Positions 1 to 8,711 of a DNA stretch of 64,000 nucleotides are shown piece after piece. The position numbers and the translations under genes are program-made. Origin of the DNA: an uncultured Oscillibacter sp. (lineage in GTDB: Bacteria; Bacillota; Clostridia; Oscillospirales; Oscillospiraceae); the NCBI GenBank assembly GCA_947365245.1, contig CANAWG010000015.1:1-64000 (forward strand), in the 5' to 3' direction. Under the pieces are notes generated by a model, which saw only the letters and a list, made by a program, of their open reading frames with translations, was not told the origin of the DNA and did not search any database. Every line of letters begins with the position of its first letter. Position 1 is the stretch's first letter.

Positions 1-782
1 GTGCTGACATTGGAATGGCCCAAAATATCCGCCAGCCGGGACAAATCCTTTTCCACCGAGTAATACGTCTGGGCAAACAGATGCCGCAGGTTGTGGGGAA
101 ATACCTTGTCCGGTTCCACCCCGGCGCTTTCACAAAGAGCTTTCATGTCGCGCCAGATATTAGAGCGGTCCAGGGGCTTTCCCGTCCGCGTCACAAACAC
201 CGATCCGTCGGTGATTTTTTGTTTTTTCAGATATTTTTTCAGCAGTCCGCACAGCTTCCCCGGCAGAAAGACCGTCCGCCGTTTTCCTTTGCTGCTGACA
301 ATGGCACGGCCCGCGGCTGCCGCCTCCACGGTGATAAACCGGAGCTCCGATACCCGGATGCCGGTGGCGCAGATCGTCTGAAGAAGCAGGGCCAGCCGCT
401 CATTTCCCTGCCGCCGGGCGGCCTCCACCAAACGGACATATTCAGCACGGGTCATTTCCCGGCTTTCGTCGCGGAAAAGGGGACGCTGGACTTTCAGCGG
501 CCTGACGGACAGCTTTGGCCAGTCCATGAACAGAAAAAAGCCGTTGGCCGCCGCCAGCATGGAATTGACGGTAGCGGGAGCATACATGTCCGCCAAACGC
601 TCTTTCCACGCAATCACAGCCCCCTTCGTGATTGGCCGGCCATCTAAAAACGCCATGAGATCGCGAAGATCGTGAACATATTTCTTTACCGTGTTTTTGG
701 CCCGCTCCCGCTCCCGAAGATGTGCCGCATAATAGGCAATCTGGCCGTCCGTGATTGTAAAAGCTGTTTCCTGACTGAACAT
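1..782 (-). CDS. Tyrosine recombinase (phage-type integrase), 3' end outside window
   Basis: Site-specific recombinase that breaks and rejoins DNA through a tyrosine. The 260 codons in the window start at an ATG preceded by AAAGGAGA. Residues 10-90 look like a SAM-like core-binding domain; the catalytic part shows Arg143 (in ATGIRVSEL), Lys165 (SSKGKRR), His230 and Arg233 (HNLRH) and His256 (GHSNVS). The nucleophilic tyrosine would lie about ten residues further on, beyond the left edge. It could belong to an integrated element or be a stand-alone XerC/D-like enzyme; the neighbours to the left are needed to tell. No att site was visible. Confidence 0.88.
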   Translation of the reverse strand, partial: MFSQETAFTITDGQIAYYAAHLRERERAKNTVKKYVHDLRDLMAFLDGRPITKGAVIAWKERLADMYAPATVNSMLAAANGFFLFMDWPKLSVRPLKVQRPLFRDESREMTRAEYVRLVEAARRQGNERLALLLQTICATGIRVSELRFITVEAAAAGRAIVSSKGKRRTVFLPGKLCGLLKKYLKKQKITDGSVFVTRTGKPLDRSNIWRDMKALCESAGVEPDKVFPHNLRHLFAQTYYSVEKDLSRLADILGHSNVS

Positions 783-940
783 GGCAATCGTCTCCTTTAT
801 ATTCGATGCCGATAGTTTTCCGAATAGAAAGAAGGTTATTCCAAAGCAAGTAAACGTTCACTCTCACAATGTTTTAAAAAATCATCCCGAACGGGATATC
901 TCTGCTGGAGGGGCAGGCGAGTCTCAACATCGCACGGCTA

Positions 941-972
941 AAAATGAACCGCCTTTCAGCGGTACATTTTCA
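941..972 (-). terminator. Rho-independent terminator of the TetR gene
   Basis: Directly after the TetR stop codon the minus strand reads an inverted repeat (AAAATG-ACCGC / GCGGT-CATTTT, six-base loop) ending in a short T run. Confidence 0.6.
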
Positions 973-1584
973 TTTTCTCCCCGATTCCGGGGATTGATCT
1001 GGCTTCAAATAGCCGCTCAGCCCGGTGGTCAGCAGCTGAAACACTGTGTCCTCAGTCTCCTGATTGTTCGGCAGCGTTCCCTCTACCACATATTTTGCAT
1101 ACATAACAGTAGACGTAAGGACATGGAGCCACAGCAGATCCTGATTGATCCTGTCCAGGCTTGGAAATACCTTTTTGAAAGCGTGAACCATTCCGATAAA
1201 CGTCTCGAAATAGGCCACGTCCCGCCCCCTGTCGTACTGAGGGAAAAACGCGCTGTCCCGGAAGCGGTGGTAGAAGACCGTTTCATCCGGGCGGGATGTC
1301 CAAAAGCGAAAGTAGGGGAGCCACAGTCCCTTTACCGCTCCCATCGGATCCGTGAGCATCAGCATAGGCTGGAACTTCAGATGCTCAAAAATCTCCGCCG
1401 CCTGTCTGTCCACATAAGTAAAAGACTCCACCAGCAGTTGATCCTTGCTTTCAAAGTGGCGGTAGATCGCTCCCGCTGAAATTCCCGCCAATTCACTGAC
1501 GTTCTGGATGCGCACTCCCTCCAGGCCGTACTGCCGCACGGCCTTTATCGCCGCAAGAATGATCCGCGTTTTGGTGTCATCCAA
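970..1584 (-). CDS. TetR/AcrR family transcriptional regulator
   Basis: One-component regulator with an N-terminal helix-turn-helix (about residues 1-50; core GVRIQNVSELAGISAGAIYRHF) and a ligand/dimer domain that I cannot assign to a subfamily. I prefer a TTG start at 1584 because GGGGGAG lies eight bases upstream; an upstream GTG at 1611 is in frame but its GGGAGAA is only two bases away. It is transcribed away from the phosphorelay genes at 1793 and shares a 200-bp divergent promoter region with them, so it may control them as well as itself. Its ligand is unknown; a lipid would fit the DegV-domain neighbour, but that is inference only. Confidence 0.85.
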   Translation of the reverse strand: MDDTKTRIILAAIKAVRQYGLEGVRIQNVSELAGISAGAIYRHFESKDQLLVESFTYVDRQAAEIFEHLKFQPMLMLTDPMGAVKGLWLPYFRFWTSRPDETVFYHRFRDSAFFPQYDRGRDVAYFETFIGMVHAFKKVFPSLDRINQDLLWLHVLTSTVMYAKYVVEGTLPNNQETEDTVFQLLTTGLSGYLKPDQSPESGRK

Positions 1585-1637
1585 AGTAACCGCTCCCCCT
1601 GCAATAACCACTTCTCCCGGCTTCTGGCCTCCCAGGA

Positions 1638-1741
1638 ATTATATACCAATTGGCTTCTTTTGACAATACCTTTTTGAGACTTCCCCGCCGGTCCCGGTAC
1701 AAAAATGCGGGCTTGATTTTCCCAGGACTTTCATTTAAAAT
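1638..1741. promoter_or_regulatory. Divergent promoters of tetR and the phosphorelay operon
   Basis: Minus strand: TTGTCA (1661-1666), 17-bp spacer, TATAAT (1638-1643) for the TetR gene, with the palindrome CCAATTGG (1646-1653) inside the spacer as a candidate operator. Plus strand: TTGATT (1713-1718), 17-bp spacer, TAAAAT (1736-1741) for the operon starting at 1793. Confidence 0.6.
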
Positions 1742-1792
1742 AAACTCTGTGAAGCTTCTTGAGCTTCCTCAGCGAAACAGGGAGGCAATTTT

Positions 1793-2155
1793 ATGAGAAA
1801 ACGCATTTTAGTCGTGGATGATGACAGCATGAACCTGGCAAGGACGAAAATCATCCTTGGAAAAGATTATGAAGTGCTTTTGGCCGACTCGGGAATGGAT
1901 GCCCTGATGAAGCTGAAGAGCAAAAACGTGGACATGGTTCTTTTAGATATTGATATGCCCGGAATGAATGGTATCACGACCTTTGAGCGCATGAAAGAAT
2001 TTGCCGCGGATATCCCCGTGATTTTCCTGACGGCGTCGGGGCTGGAGGAGGACGTCCACAGCGCGATTAAGATGGGCGCGGTCAATTACCTGAAAAAACC
2101 CTACCGGCCGCAGGAGCTCTTGAAGCGGGTCGCACAGGAGTTTGAGGATCTATGA
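1793..2155 (+). CDS. Stand-alone response-regulator receiver protein (CheY-like)
   Basis: A 120-residue protein that is only a REC domain. The acidic pocket is Asp9-Asp10, the phospho-acceptor is Asp52 (LLDIDMPGMNG), with Thr80 and Lys102 completing the switch set. A good ribosome site (GGGAGGCA) precedes the ATG. Its stop overlaps the start of the next kinase gene (ATGA), so the two are translationally coupled and it is probably a phosphate shuttle between the kinases. There is no output domain; it must act by protein contact. Confidence 0.93.
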   Translation: MRKRILVVDDDSMNLARTKIILGKDYEVLLADSGMDALMKLKSKNVDMVLLDIDMPGMNGITTFERMKEFAADIPVIFLTASGLEEDVHSAIKMGAVNYLKKPYRPQELLKRVAQEFEDL

Positions 2156-4710
2156 GAGCGGAGGAGCAGACAAGCAGGCATCTGCTGCTGGCCGTTATCA
2201 CAACTATATTCAGCGGTGCGCTGAGTTTTGTCACGGTGGTTCTAGCGTGGGAATATTGGATGGCCCTGCTCATGGCGGCGGGCTGTTTCGGTGTATGGCT
2301 TTTGCATATTGCGAAATTCGGCTCGGACACGCTTTACGAAAACCTGTGCGCCGGGCTGATGCTGACCGAGTTCTTCTTCTTCGGCGTACATAGGGCCAAT
2401 CTCTTCGATGTCCCCGCCGTGGCCTGCATCCTGATCCTTGCGCTGTTCATGCTGAACAAAAAGTGGATGATACACCTGATCGCACTCTTGTACGTGCTGA
2501 TCCTGCTGTATCACGGCATCATCCTCCACACAATTTCCCCCGGAATGGGGACCCAGGAGCTTTTTCGCCTGGGACTGGGCGCGGTGGTGATCTTCAGCGG
2601 AGTGATCCTTGCGCGATACTGGATCGACCGGCGCAATACGCAGCGGGATTGGTACGAGCGCATACGTACGGAGCTGGAGACATCCGGAAAACAAAATGCC
2701 ATCTTTTTATCGAATGTGTCCCATGAGCTCCGCACGCCCATCAACATGGTGATCGGCATCAGTGAGGTGGCTCTTGGCAAGGACCTCCCCCCCGATATCC
2801 GCTCCGACATGACATCCATCAAAATGGCGGGAAAGCGTCTTTCCAACCAGATCAGCAATATGCTGGACTATACGGAGATCATGGAGGGCACGCTGACCCC
2901 CGCCAAGAAAGAATACATGATCACCTCGGTGCTCAACGACGTGATTACCATGACCGCTCTGCAGAGCAACCGGCAGCATCTGGAGCTGGTGTTTGACATT
3001 GATCCGAAAATGCCGGCGGTCCTCGTCGGGGACGCGGAAAAGATCTCCCATGTGCTCAAGATCCTGGTGGAAAACTCCATCAAATTTACGGAGGAGGGCG
3101 GCGTCAACGTCCGCATCAACTACCGCCGGGAAACTTACGGGCTCAATTTGATTGTGGATATCCGGGACACGGGCATCGGCATGACGGATTCCCAGCTGAC
3201 GCAGATGTATGACCTCTTTTATCAGGCGGACCCTGGAAGCAGCCGCTTTACGGGAGGGCTCGGCCTGGGGCTTCCCATCGCGCGGGGGCTTTTGGACGCG
3301 ATGGGCGGTTTCATCCATTTTGTCAACGAGGACCAGGGGTTGTCCGCCCATATCGTAATCCCCCAGGGTGTCGCGGACGAACAGCCGTGCATCGTGCTCA
3401 ACCATCCGGACCAGTTCCGCATCGCGTGCTATTTCCGGCCGGAAAAATACAGCTGCGACGCGGTTCGGGAATACTATGACGGTCTGATCTTCAATTTGGT
3501 GGAGGGGCTTGGGATCCAGGGCTATCAGGCGCATAATTTCGAGGCCCTGCTGAAATTGCAGCGCGGTCAGAAGCTGACCCATGTATTCATCGCCCAGACG
3601 GAATATGAGGAGAACCCGGCGTACTATGAGGATCTGGCGGGCACGCTCCGGGTCGTCTTAATCGCGGACCGGGAGTTCGTCCTTGGCAACGGCAGCCGTC
3701 TGCTGGTCATTCACAAGCCGTTTTCCGCCCTCTCCGTTGCGAATCTGCTGAACGGGGAGACGGGAGAGCGGAGATTCGCGGAGGACCAGGCCGCGGGCCG
3801 GAAGCCCTTCCTCTGCACGGGCGTCCGCGCCCTGGCGGTGGACGACGAGGAGATGAACCTGGTGGTTGCCAAGGGCGTCCTGGGAAGCTATGGGATCCAG
3901 GTGGACACCTGTCTGAGCGGACGGGAGGCGATCGCGCTGTGCAGCAGCGTCTCCTATGATATTGTCTTTTTGGACCACATGATGCCGGGATTTGACGGCG
4001 TGGAGACCCTGAAACGGATCCGCGAGCTCCGGAACGGCATGTATCGGGATCTGCCGGTGGTGGCGCTGACGGCCAATACCGTCAGCGGCGCCAGGGAGAT
4101 GTTCCGCAGCGAGGGATTCACGGAATTCATTCCCAAGCCCATTGAGCGCACCGTCCTGGAGCGGGTGCTGCGAAAGGTGCTGCCCCCAGACTGCATTCAG
4201 TACAGCACAAAGTCCCACAGCGGCATGCCGGTGGTCGGCGCGGCGTCCGCTCCGGCGCCGCGAGAGCCGGCATCCGCCGGACCGGCGGAAAGCGCGGAAG
4301 CTCCCGCAGCCGTCTCGCCTGAGGGCGAAAGCCCGGCGCTTCCTTACGACCGGCTTGCCGAGGCCGGCCTCAATGTGGAGCTGGGGCTGGACTACTGCGC
4401 CGGAGACATGGACTTTTACCGGGAAATGCTGCGGATGTTCTGCACCCAGGGCGCGGAGAAGCGGGCGGAGATCGCCTCTTTCTATGAAAGCGGCAACTGG
4501 GCGGACTACGCGGTGAAGATCCACGCGCTGAAAAGCACCTCCCTGACCATCGGCGCGGAGGCCTTTTCAGCGCAGGCAAAGGAACTGGAACAGGCAGGGA
4601 AAGCAGGCGATGTCGACTATATCCGCGCGCACCACGCCCCGCTGATGCGCGAGTACGAATCGCTCTGCGCGCGCATCGCCGGACAGCAGGGCTTTCCGGG
4701 ATTTTTATAA
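2152..4710 (+). CDS. Hybrid sensor histidine kinase with REC and Hpt domains
   Basis: An 852-residue membrane kinase. Residues 10-170 hold about six hydrophobic spans without a recognisable extracellular sensor domain. HisKA follows with His191 (SNVSHELRTPINMVIG), then the HATPase domain (DTGIGMT, GGLGLGLPIARGLL). A linker of about 170 residues leads to a REC domain (Asp564-Asp565, phospho-acceptor Asp608 in FLDHMMPGFDG). An Ala/Pro-rich linker then leads to an Hpt domain with His791 (HALKSTSL). It therefore carries a full His-Asp-His relay, whose natural acceptor would be the 120-residue REC protein that overlaps its start. The next gene is a second hybrid kinase 31 bp downstream. Confidence 0.93.
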   Translation: MRAEEQTSRHLLLAVITTIFSGALSFVTVVLAWEYWMALLMAAGCFGVWLLHIAKFGSDTLYENLCAGLMLTEFFFFGVHRANLFDVPAVACILILALFMLNKKWMIHLIALLYVLILLYHGIILHTISPGMGTQELFRLGLGAVVIFSGVILARYWIDRRNTQRDWYERIRTELETSGKQNAIFLSNVSHELRTPINMVIGISEVALGKDLPPDIRSDMTSIKMAGKRLSNQISNMLDYTEIMEGTLTPAKKEYMITSVLNDVITMTALQSNRQHLELVFDIDPKMPAVLVGDAEKISHVLKILVENSIKFTEEGGVNVRINYRRETYGLNLIVDIRDTGIGMTDSQLTQMYDLFYQADPGSSRFTGGLGLGLPIARGLLDAMGGFIHFVNEDQGLSAHIVIPQGVADEQPCIVLNHPDQFRIACYFRPEKYSCDAVREYYDGLIFNLVEGLGIQGYQAHNFEALLKLQRGQKLTHVFIAQTEYEENPAYYEDLAGTLRVVLIADREFVLGNGSRLLVIHKPFSALSVANLLNGETGERRFAEDQAAGRKPFLCTGVRALAVDDEEMNLVVAKGVLGSYGIQVDTCLSGREAIALCSSVSYDIVFLDHMMPGFDGVETLKRIRELRNGMYRDLPVVALTANTVSGAREMFRSEGFTEFIPKPIERTVLERVLRKVLPPDCIQYSTKSHSGMPVVGAASAPAPREPASAGPAESAEAPAAVSPEGESPALPYDRLAEAGLNVELGLDYCAGDMDFYREMLRMFCTQGAEKRAEIASFYESGNWADYAVKIHALKSTSLTIGAEAFSAQAKELEQAGKAGDVDYIRAHHAPLMREYESLCARIAGQQGFPGFL

Positions 4711-4741
4711 AATACCAAGTTCTTAAGGGGTAGAAGACTTC

Positions 4742-7447
4742 GTGATAAAAAAATGGTTTGAGATCATCGCCGATCACAGAATCGGCCTGCGCGAGCGTAT
4801 GTTCCGCATTGTGACGGGTATCTGCATGATCGCCATCACGTTCACCCTGCCCATGGGCAGGAGCTCTTTGAATATCGCGCTTTTGATCGTGAGCCTCCCC
4901 GCAATGGCGTTGATCGTGAAATTCAGCATTCGCAAGCAGCGCATTCACGCGGGGGCCACGGCCATCGCAATCTTGCTGCTGGTCCTGTTCCCCATCACCT
5001 TTTTTTCCGCAGGCGGATTTTACAGCGGCGTGCCGGAGTGGTTTGTCCTCTGCTTTATTTACGTCTGCATCACCTTGATCGGAAGGCGCAGGGTCGTATT
5101 CTTCGGGCTCTGCACGGCGGAGACGATGCTGTGCTACGGCTTCGCCTTTTATCACCCGGAGCTGGCCGTACCCAACATCTACCACAACGCCCTGTTTGAT
5201 TCCGCCTTCTCCATGATCATGGTGGGGCTGCTCACCAGCGTGCTGCTCCTGTTTTTGAGCCGGATGTATGAGGAGGAAAACGCCCTCTCCCAGCGGCAGA
5301 AAAAGGAGATTGAGGAGTTAAACCGGGCGGAAAATCATTTCTTCTCCAGCATGAGCCACGAGATCCGCACGCCCATCAACACGATCATCGGCCTCAACGA
5401 AATCATCCTGCGGGAGAACATTTCGGAGGAGGTGGCGGAAAACGCCAGAAACATTCAGGGGGCCAGCAAGTTGCTGCTCTCACTGATTAACGACATTCTG
5501 GACATCTCCAAGATCAAATCCGGAAAGATGGAGATCGTCAACGTCTCGTACGAGACGGGCGCCCTCTTTTCGGAGATTGTCAACATGATATGGATCAAGG
5601 CAAAGGAAAAGGGCCTGGAGTTTAAACTTCACATAGACTCCTCCATTCCGAGCATGCTCTGCGGAGACGAGGTCCGCATCAAGCAGATTCTGATCAACCT
5701 GCTGAACAACGCGGTAAAATACACCAGCGAGGGCTCCGTCACCCTCTCGGTCCGGTGTGAGCGCCAGACGGTCAACCGGGTACGCGTCTGGTACTCCGTG
5801 GAGGACACCGGGCAGGGAGTGAAGAAAGAAAACATTCCCTATATTTTCAGCGCTTTCCGCCGGGTGGATGAGGAAAAGAACCGCTATATTGAAGGAACCG
5901 GGCTGGGGCTGAGCATCGTCAAACAGCTGGTGGACCTGATGGGCGGCGAGATCAGCGTGAACAGCGTTTATACCAAGGGCTCGAAGTTCATCGTCGTGCT
6001 GGATCAGGATATCATTGACGACAAGGAGCTGGGGACGTTTTCACTGTCCACCCACACAAGAGCCCATGACGGGGAGCCGTACCGGCAGAGCTTTGAGGCG
6101 CCGGACGCGCACATTCTCGTGGTGGACGACAACGACATGAACCTGATGGTGGTGCGCAAGCTGCTTTCGGCGACAAAGATCCAGATCGACACGGCCTCCA
6201 ACGGGGCGCAATGTCTGGCGCTGACGCAAAATCATCATTACGACTGCATTCTCATGGACCACCTGATGCCGGAGATGGACGGAATTCAATGCCTCCACGC
6301 TCTGCGCATACAGCCGGGCGGACTGTGCCAGGACACGCCCGTTGTCGCGCTGACCGCCAACGCGGGCAGCGACAACCAGCTCCTCTACCGCAAGGAGGGC
6401 TTCAGCGGGTATCTGGCCAAGCCGGTCAGCGGCGCGCTGCTGGAGGCGGCCGTGCTGAGCATCCTGCCCAAGGGGCTGATCCGCCTGAACGAGGAGGTCC
6501 GGCAGACGGACATTGAAAAGGATATCCTGATCTTCGAGCAGGCCCAGAGGCGCTCCATTCTGATCACCACGGACAGTGTGTGCGACTTGCCGAAATCCCT
6601 TATAGAGGAGTTCGGCATCCCCGTGTGCCCCTACTATGTCTGCACGGACGAGGGGCGCTTTCTGGATGGACAGGAGCTGAATCCGGATGAACTTCTGGCG
6701 CACATCTCCGAAGGGCGGAGGGGCTATTCCCAGCCCCCCGACGTGGAGGATTACGAGCGGTTCTTCGCGGAAAAGCTGACGGAGGCCCAGAACATCGTCC
6801 ACATTACGATGGCAAGGCACGTCAGCGAGGGGTACCAAAACGCCGTGGAGGCGGCCAAATCCTTTGAAAACGTCACGGTGATCGATTCCGGACACCTCTC
6901 CAGCAGCATGGGTCTGGCGGTGTTGTGCGCGGCCTACATGGCGGAGCACCACGCCGCGAAAGAGGATATCCTGGAGTCGGTAAGACGGATGGAGCGTTTC
7001 ATCTCCTCCGCTTTCATCATCAACAGCACCAATATCATGTGCCAGTCCGGTCGGATTCCGAAACGCATCGAGGTCCTCTGCGACGCGCTGCTGCTGCATC
7101 CGGTGCTTGTTTTGAAAAAGAGCCGCATGGTGGTCAGCCGCATGGAGATGGGCAGCTTTCCGCACGCGATGAAAAAATATATCAGGAAAACGCTTCAGGA
7201 CGTCAAAAACATCGACCAGCGCATCCTGTTTATCACCTATTCCGGAATGGATGAAAAGAGGCTCCAGTACATTCAAAGCCTGGTACAGCAGTATTGCCCC
7301 TTTGAGCGGGTCTACCTGCAAAAGGCGTCTTCGTCCATTGCCAGCAACTGCGGCCCGGGTTCGTTCGGCCTGCTGTTTATGAGACGGGATGACGCGGCGA
7401 TCCCCTTTTTCCAGACCTCCGGCCAGGATGGAACAGCGCGGATTTAA
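4742..7447 (+). CDS. Hybrid histidine kinase - REC - DegV (fatty-acid-binding) fusion
   Basis: A 901-residue protein from a GTG start (AAGGGG upstream; no in-frame ATG nearby). Residues 20-175 form about six membrane spans. HisKA has His206 (SMSHEIRTPINTIIG), followed by HATPase (EDTGQGV, GTGLGLSIVKQLVDLMGG). The REC domain has Asp462-Asp463 and phospho-acceptor Asp506 (MDHLMPEMDG). From about residue 605 to 890 the protein is a complete DegV/EDD domain: ITTDSVCDLP (Asp611-Ser612), GIPVCPYYV, SQPP (663-666), VSEGYQNA, VIDSG (Asp715-Ser716), SGRIP (769-773). DegV/FakB proteins bind single fatty acids, so this looks like a kinase coupled to a lipid-binding module. No Hpt is present; that of the upstream kinase could serve it. 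Confidence 0.92.
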   Translation: MIKKWFEIIADHRIGLRERMFRIVTGICMIAITFTLPMGRSSLNIALLIVSLPAMALIVKFSIRKQRIHAGATAIAILLLVLFPITFFSAGGFYSGVPEWFVLCFIYVCITLIGRRRVVFFGLCTAETMLCYGFAFYHPELAVPNIYHNALFDSAFSMIMVGLLTSVLLLFLSRMYEEENALSQRQKKEIEELNRAENHFFSSMSHEIRTPINTIIGLNEIILRENISEEVAENARNIQGASKLLLSLINDILDISKIKSGKMEIVNVSYETGALFSEIVNMIWIKAKEKGLEFKLHIDSSIPSMLCGDEVRIKQILINLLNNAVKYTSEGSVTLSVRCERQTVNRVRVWYSVEDTGQGVKKENIPYIFSAFRRVDEEKNRYIEGTGLGLSIVKQLVDLMGGEISVNSVYTKGSKFIVVLDQDIIDDKELGTFSLSTHTRAHDGEPYRQSFEAPDAHILVVDDNDMNLMVVRKLLSATKIQIDTASNGAQCLALTQNHHYDCILMDHLMPEMDGIQCLHALRIQPGGLCQDTPVVALTANAGSDNQLLYRKEGFSGYLAKPVSGALLEAAVLSILPKGLIRLNEEVRQTDIEKDILIFEQAQRRSILITTDSVCDLPKSLIEEFGIPVCPYYVCTDEGRFLDGQELNPDELLAHISEGRRGYSQPPDVEDYERFFAEKLTEAQNIVHITMARHVSEGYQNAVEAAKSFENVTVIDSGHLSSSMGLAVLCAAYMAEHHAAKEDILESVRRMERFISSAFIINSTNIMCQSGRIPKRIEVLCDALLLHPVLVLKKSRMVVSRMEMGSFPHAMKKYIRKTLQDVKNIDQRILFITYSGMDEKRLQYIQSLVQQYCPFERVYLQKASSSIASNCGPGSFGLLFMRRDDAAIPFFQTSGQDGTARI

Positions 7448-7592
7448 GCGGCCGCGTAATTGATTTGCCGCCCTTGTGAACCGGCGGACCCTGCCGCGCT
7501 CTCCCCCCATAAGGGGCCGCGGTATGCTCCCCCCTCTCTTCTGACCCTGGCCCCTCCCGCCGGGCGGCCTGCCCCTCTGTTTGATATCGAAC

Positions 7593-7633
7593 GCCCAAAA
7601 GGCCCCATCCAAATCGGATGGGGCCTTTTGGGC
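7593..7633. terminator. Perfect 18-bp inverted repeat downstream of the kinase operon
   Basis: GCCCAAAAGGCCCCATCC, a five-base loop (AAATC) and the exact reverse complement. It has no clear T run, so it may be a terminator or a dispersed palindromic element. The rest of the 280-bp gap (7448-7727) is C/G-rich with no gene that I can support. Confidence 0.5.
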
Positions 7634-7727
7634 TGTGCAACCGCCGGTTGCTAAATTTAAAAGCGGGCTTGGTGGACTTCCGCCCCTAAATTTGATATGC
7701 TCTTCCCAGAGCAAGGAGGTGCTTTCA

Positions 7728-8564
7728 TTGAATTTAGGAGAAAACATCTGCCGCCTGCGGACGGCCAGGGGCATGAGCCAGGGGGACCTGGCGGAGGCGC
7801 TGGACGTGTCCCGCCAGTCCATCTCCAAGTGGGAGACCGGCGGGGCCGTGCCGGAGCTGGAGAAGCTGATGAAGCTCTCGGCTCTGTTCGGCGTGACGCT
7901 GGATGAGCTGGTGACGGGAGAGCGGCCCCCGGCGGCGGCCCCGGAACCGCCGTCCCCCGCTATCCCGGAGCGGCGGGGTTTGAAAGCGCGGCATGTGGCG
8001 GGGATCGTCCTGATGTGCCTGGGGCTCTTGCTGCTGCTGGTGCTCACTCTGCTGGGCGCGTGGCCGCTGGGGCTGTGGCTGGCCTCGCCCCTCTGGGTCT
8101 GCGGAGTCATCTGCCTTGCGGCAAGGCGGCACCCGGGCCTCTGGTGCCTGTGGGCGGTGTTCCTGCTGACGGACGGCTTTCTCCGTCATGTCACGGGCGT
8201 GAGCTGGGCCGCCGTGTGGCTGACGCCCCGGTGGACGCCGGAGATGAACTACATCAGTCTGGGGATCGCCTGGTGCCAGCTGCTGGGCGGACTGACCCTG
8301 CTGACGGTGACCGTGTGGAGGCTGGGCCGGGAGCCCCTGGAGCGGACGGAGAGGAACCGGCGGCTCTTCTGGGGCGGCTGGGCGCTCTTCGCCCTGCTGT
8401 GTCTGCCCTTCAGCCAGTGGATCAGCCGGGCGGGGGCGGGAATGCTTTCACTGTATACCTGCCTGCAGCTGGCCGGCTGGCTCCAGGATATCCTGCGGCT
8501 TGGCCTGCTGGCGGGGCTCCTCACCTGCCTGCGGCGCTGGACAAGGGCCCCGCGGGCAGAGTGA
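7728..8564 (+). CDS. XRE-family regulator with membrane-spanning C-terminal half
   Basis: A 278-residue protein. I chose the TTG at 7728 because AAGGAGGTG lies just upstream and the HTH begins at once (NLGENICRLRTARGMSQGDL). Residues 1-65 are a Cro/C1-type HTH (VSRQSISKWETGGAVPELEKLMKLSALFGVTLDEL). After a Pro-rich linker the rest is about six hydrophobic spans rich in Leu and Trp. Membrane-tethered XRE proteins of this kind are common in Clostridia, often of unknown signal. The protein would sit in the cytoplasmic membrane with the DNA-binding head inside. It is not obviously in an operon. Confidence 0.85.
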   Translation: MNLGENICRLRTARGMSQGDLAEALDVSRQSISKWETGGAVPELEKLMKLSALFGVTLDELVTGERPPAAAPEPPSPAIPERRGLKARHVAGIVLMCLGLLLLLVLTLLGAWPLGLWLASPLWVCGVICLAARRHPGLWCLWAVFLLTDGFLRHVTGVSWAAVWLTPRWTPEMNYISLGIAWCQLLGGLTLLTVTVWRLGREPLERTERNRRLFWGGWALFALLCLPFSQWISRAGAGMLSLYTCLQLAGWLQDILRLGLLAGLLTCLRRWTRAPRAE

Positions 8565-8612
8565 TCTTCCTCCCTGGCAGCGCTGACGCGGTGAGCGTCT
8601 GCAAACGATCAC

Positions 8613-8635
8613 GCCGGCGGGCAAAGCCCGCCGGC
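8613..8635. repeat. GC-rich hairpin between convergent genes
   Basis: GCCGGCGGGC, a three-base loop (AAA) and GCCCGCCGGC, in the 147-bp gap between two convergent genes. It may act as a bidirectional terminator (no T run). Its core (CGCCGGCGGGC..GCCCGCC) also occurs in the repeat at 24303-24467. Confidence 0.5.
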
Positions 8636-8711
8636 GATGAAATACGCCCGGCGCTTTCTGTGGAACGCACCGCGCGGCCCACCGGGCATTCCGTCATTGC
8701 GCCGGCGGCGC

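Noticed and set aside
1..782. Prophage at the left edge
   Set aside because: Only a recombinase is visible; no other phage gene or att repeat is in the window.
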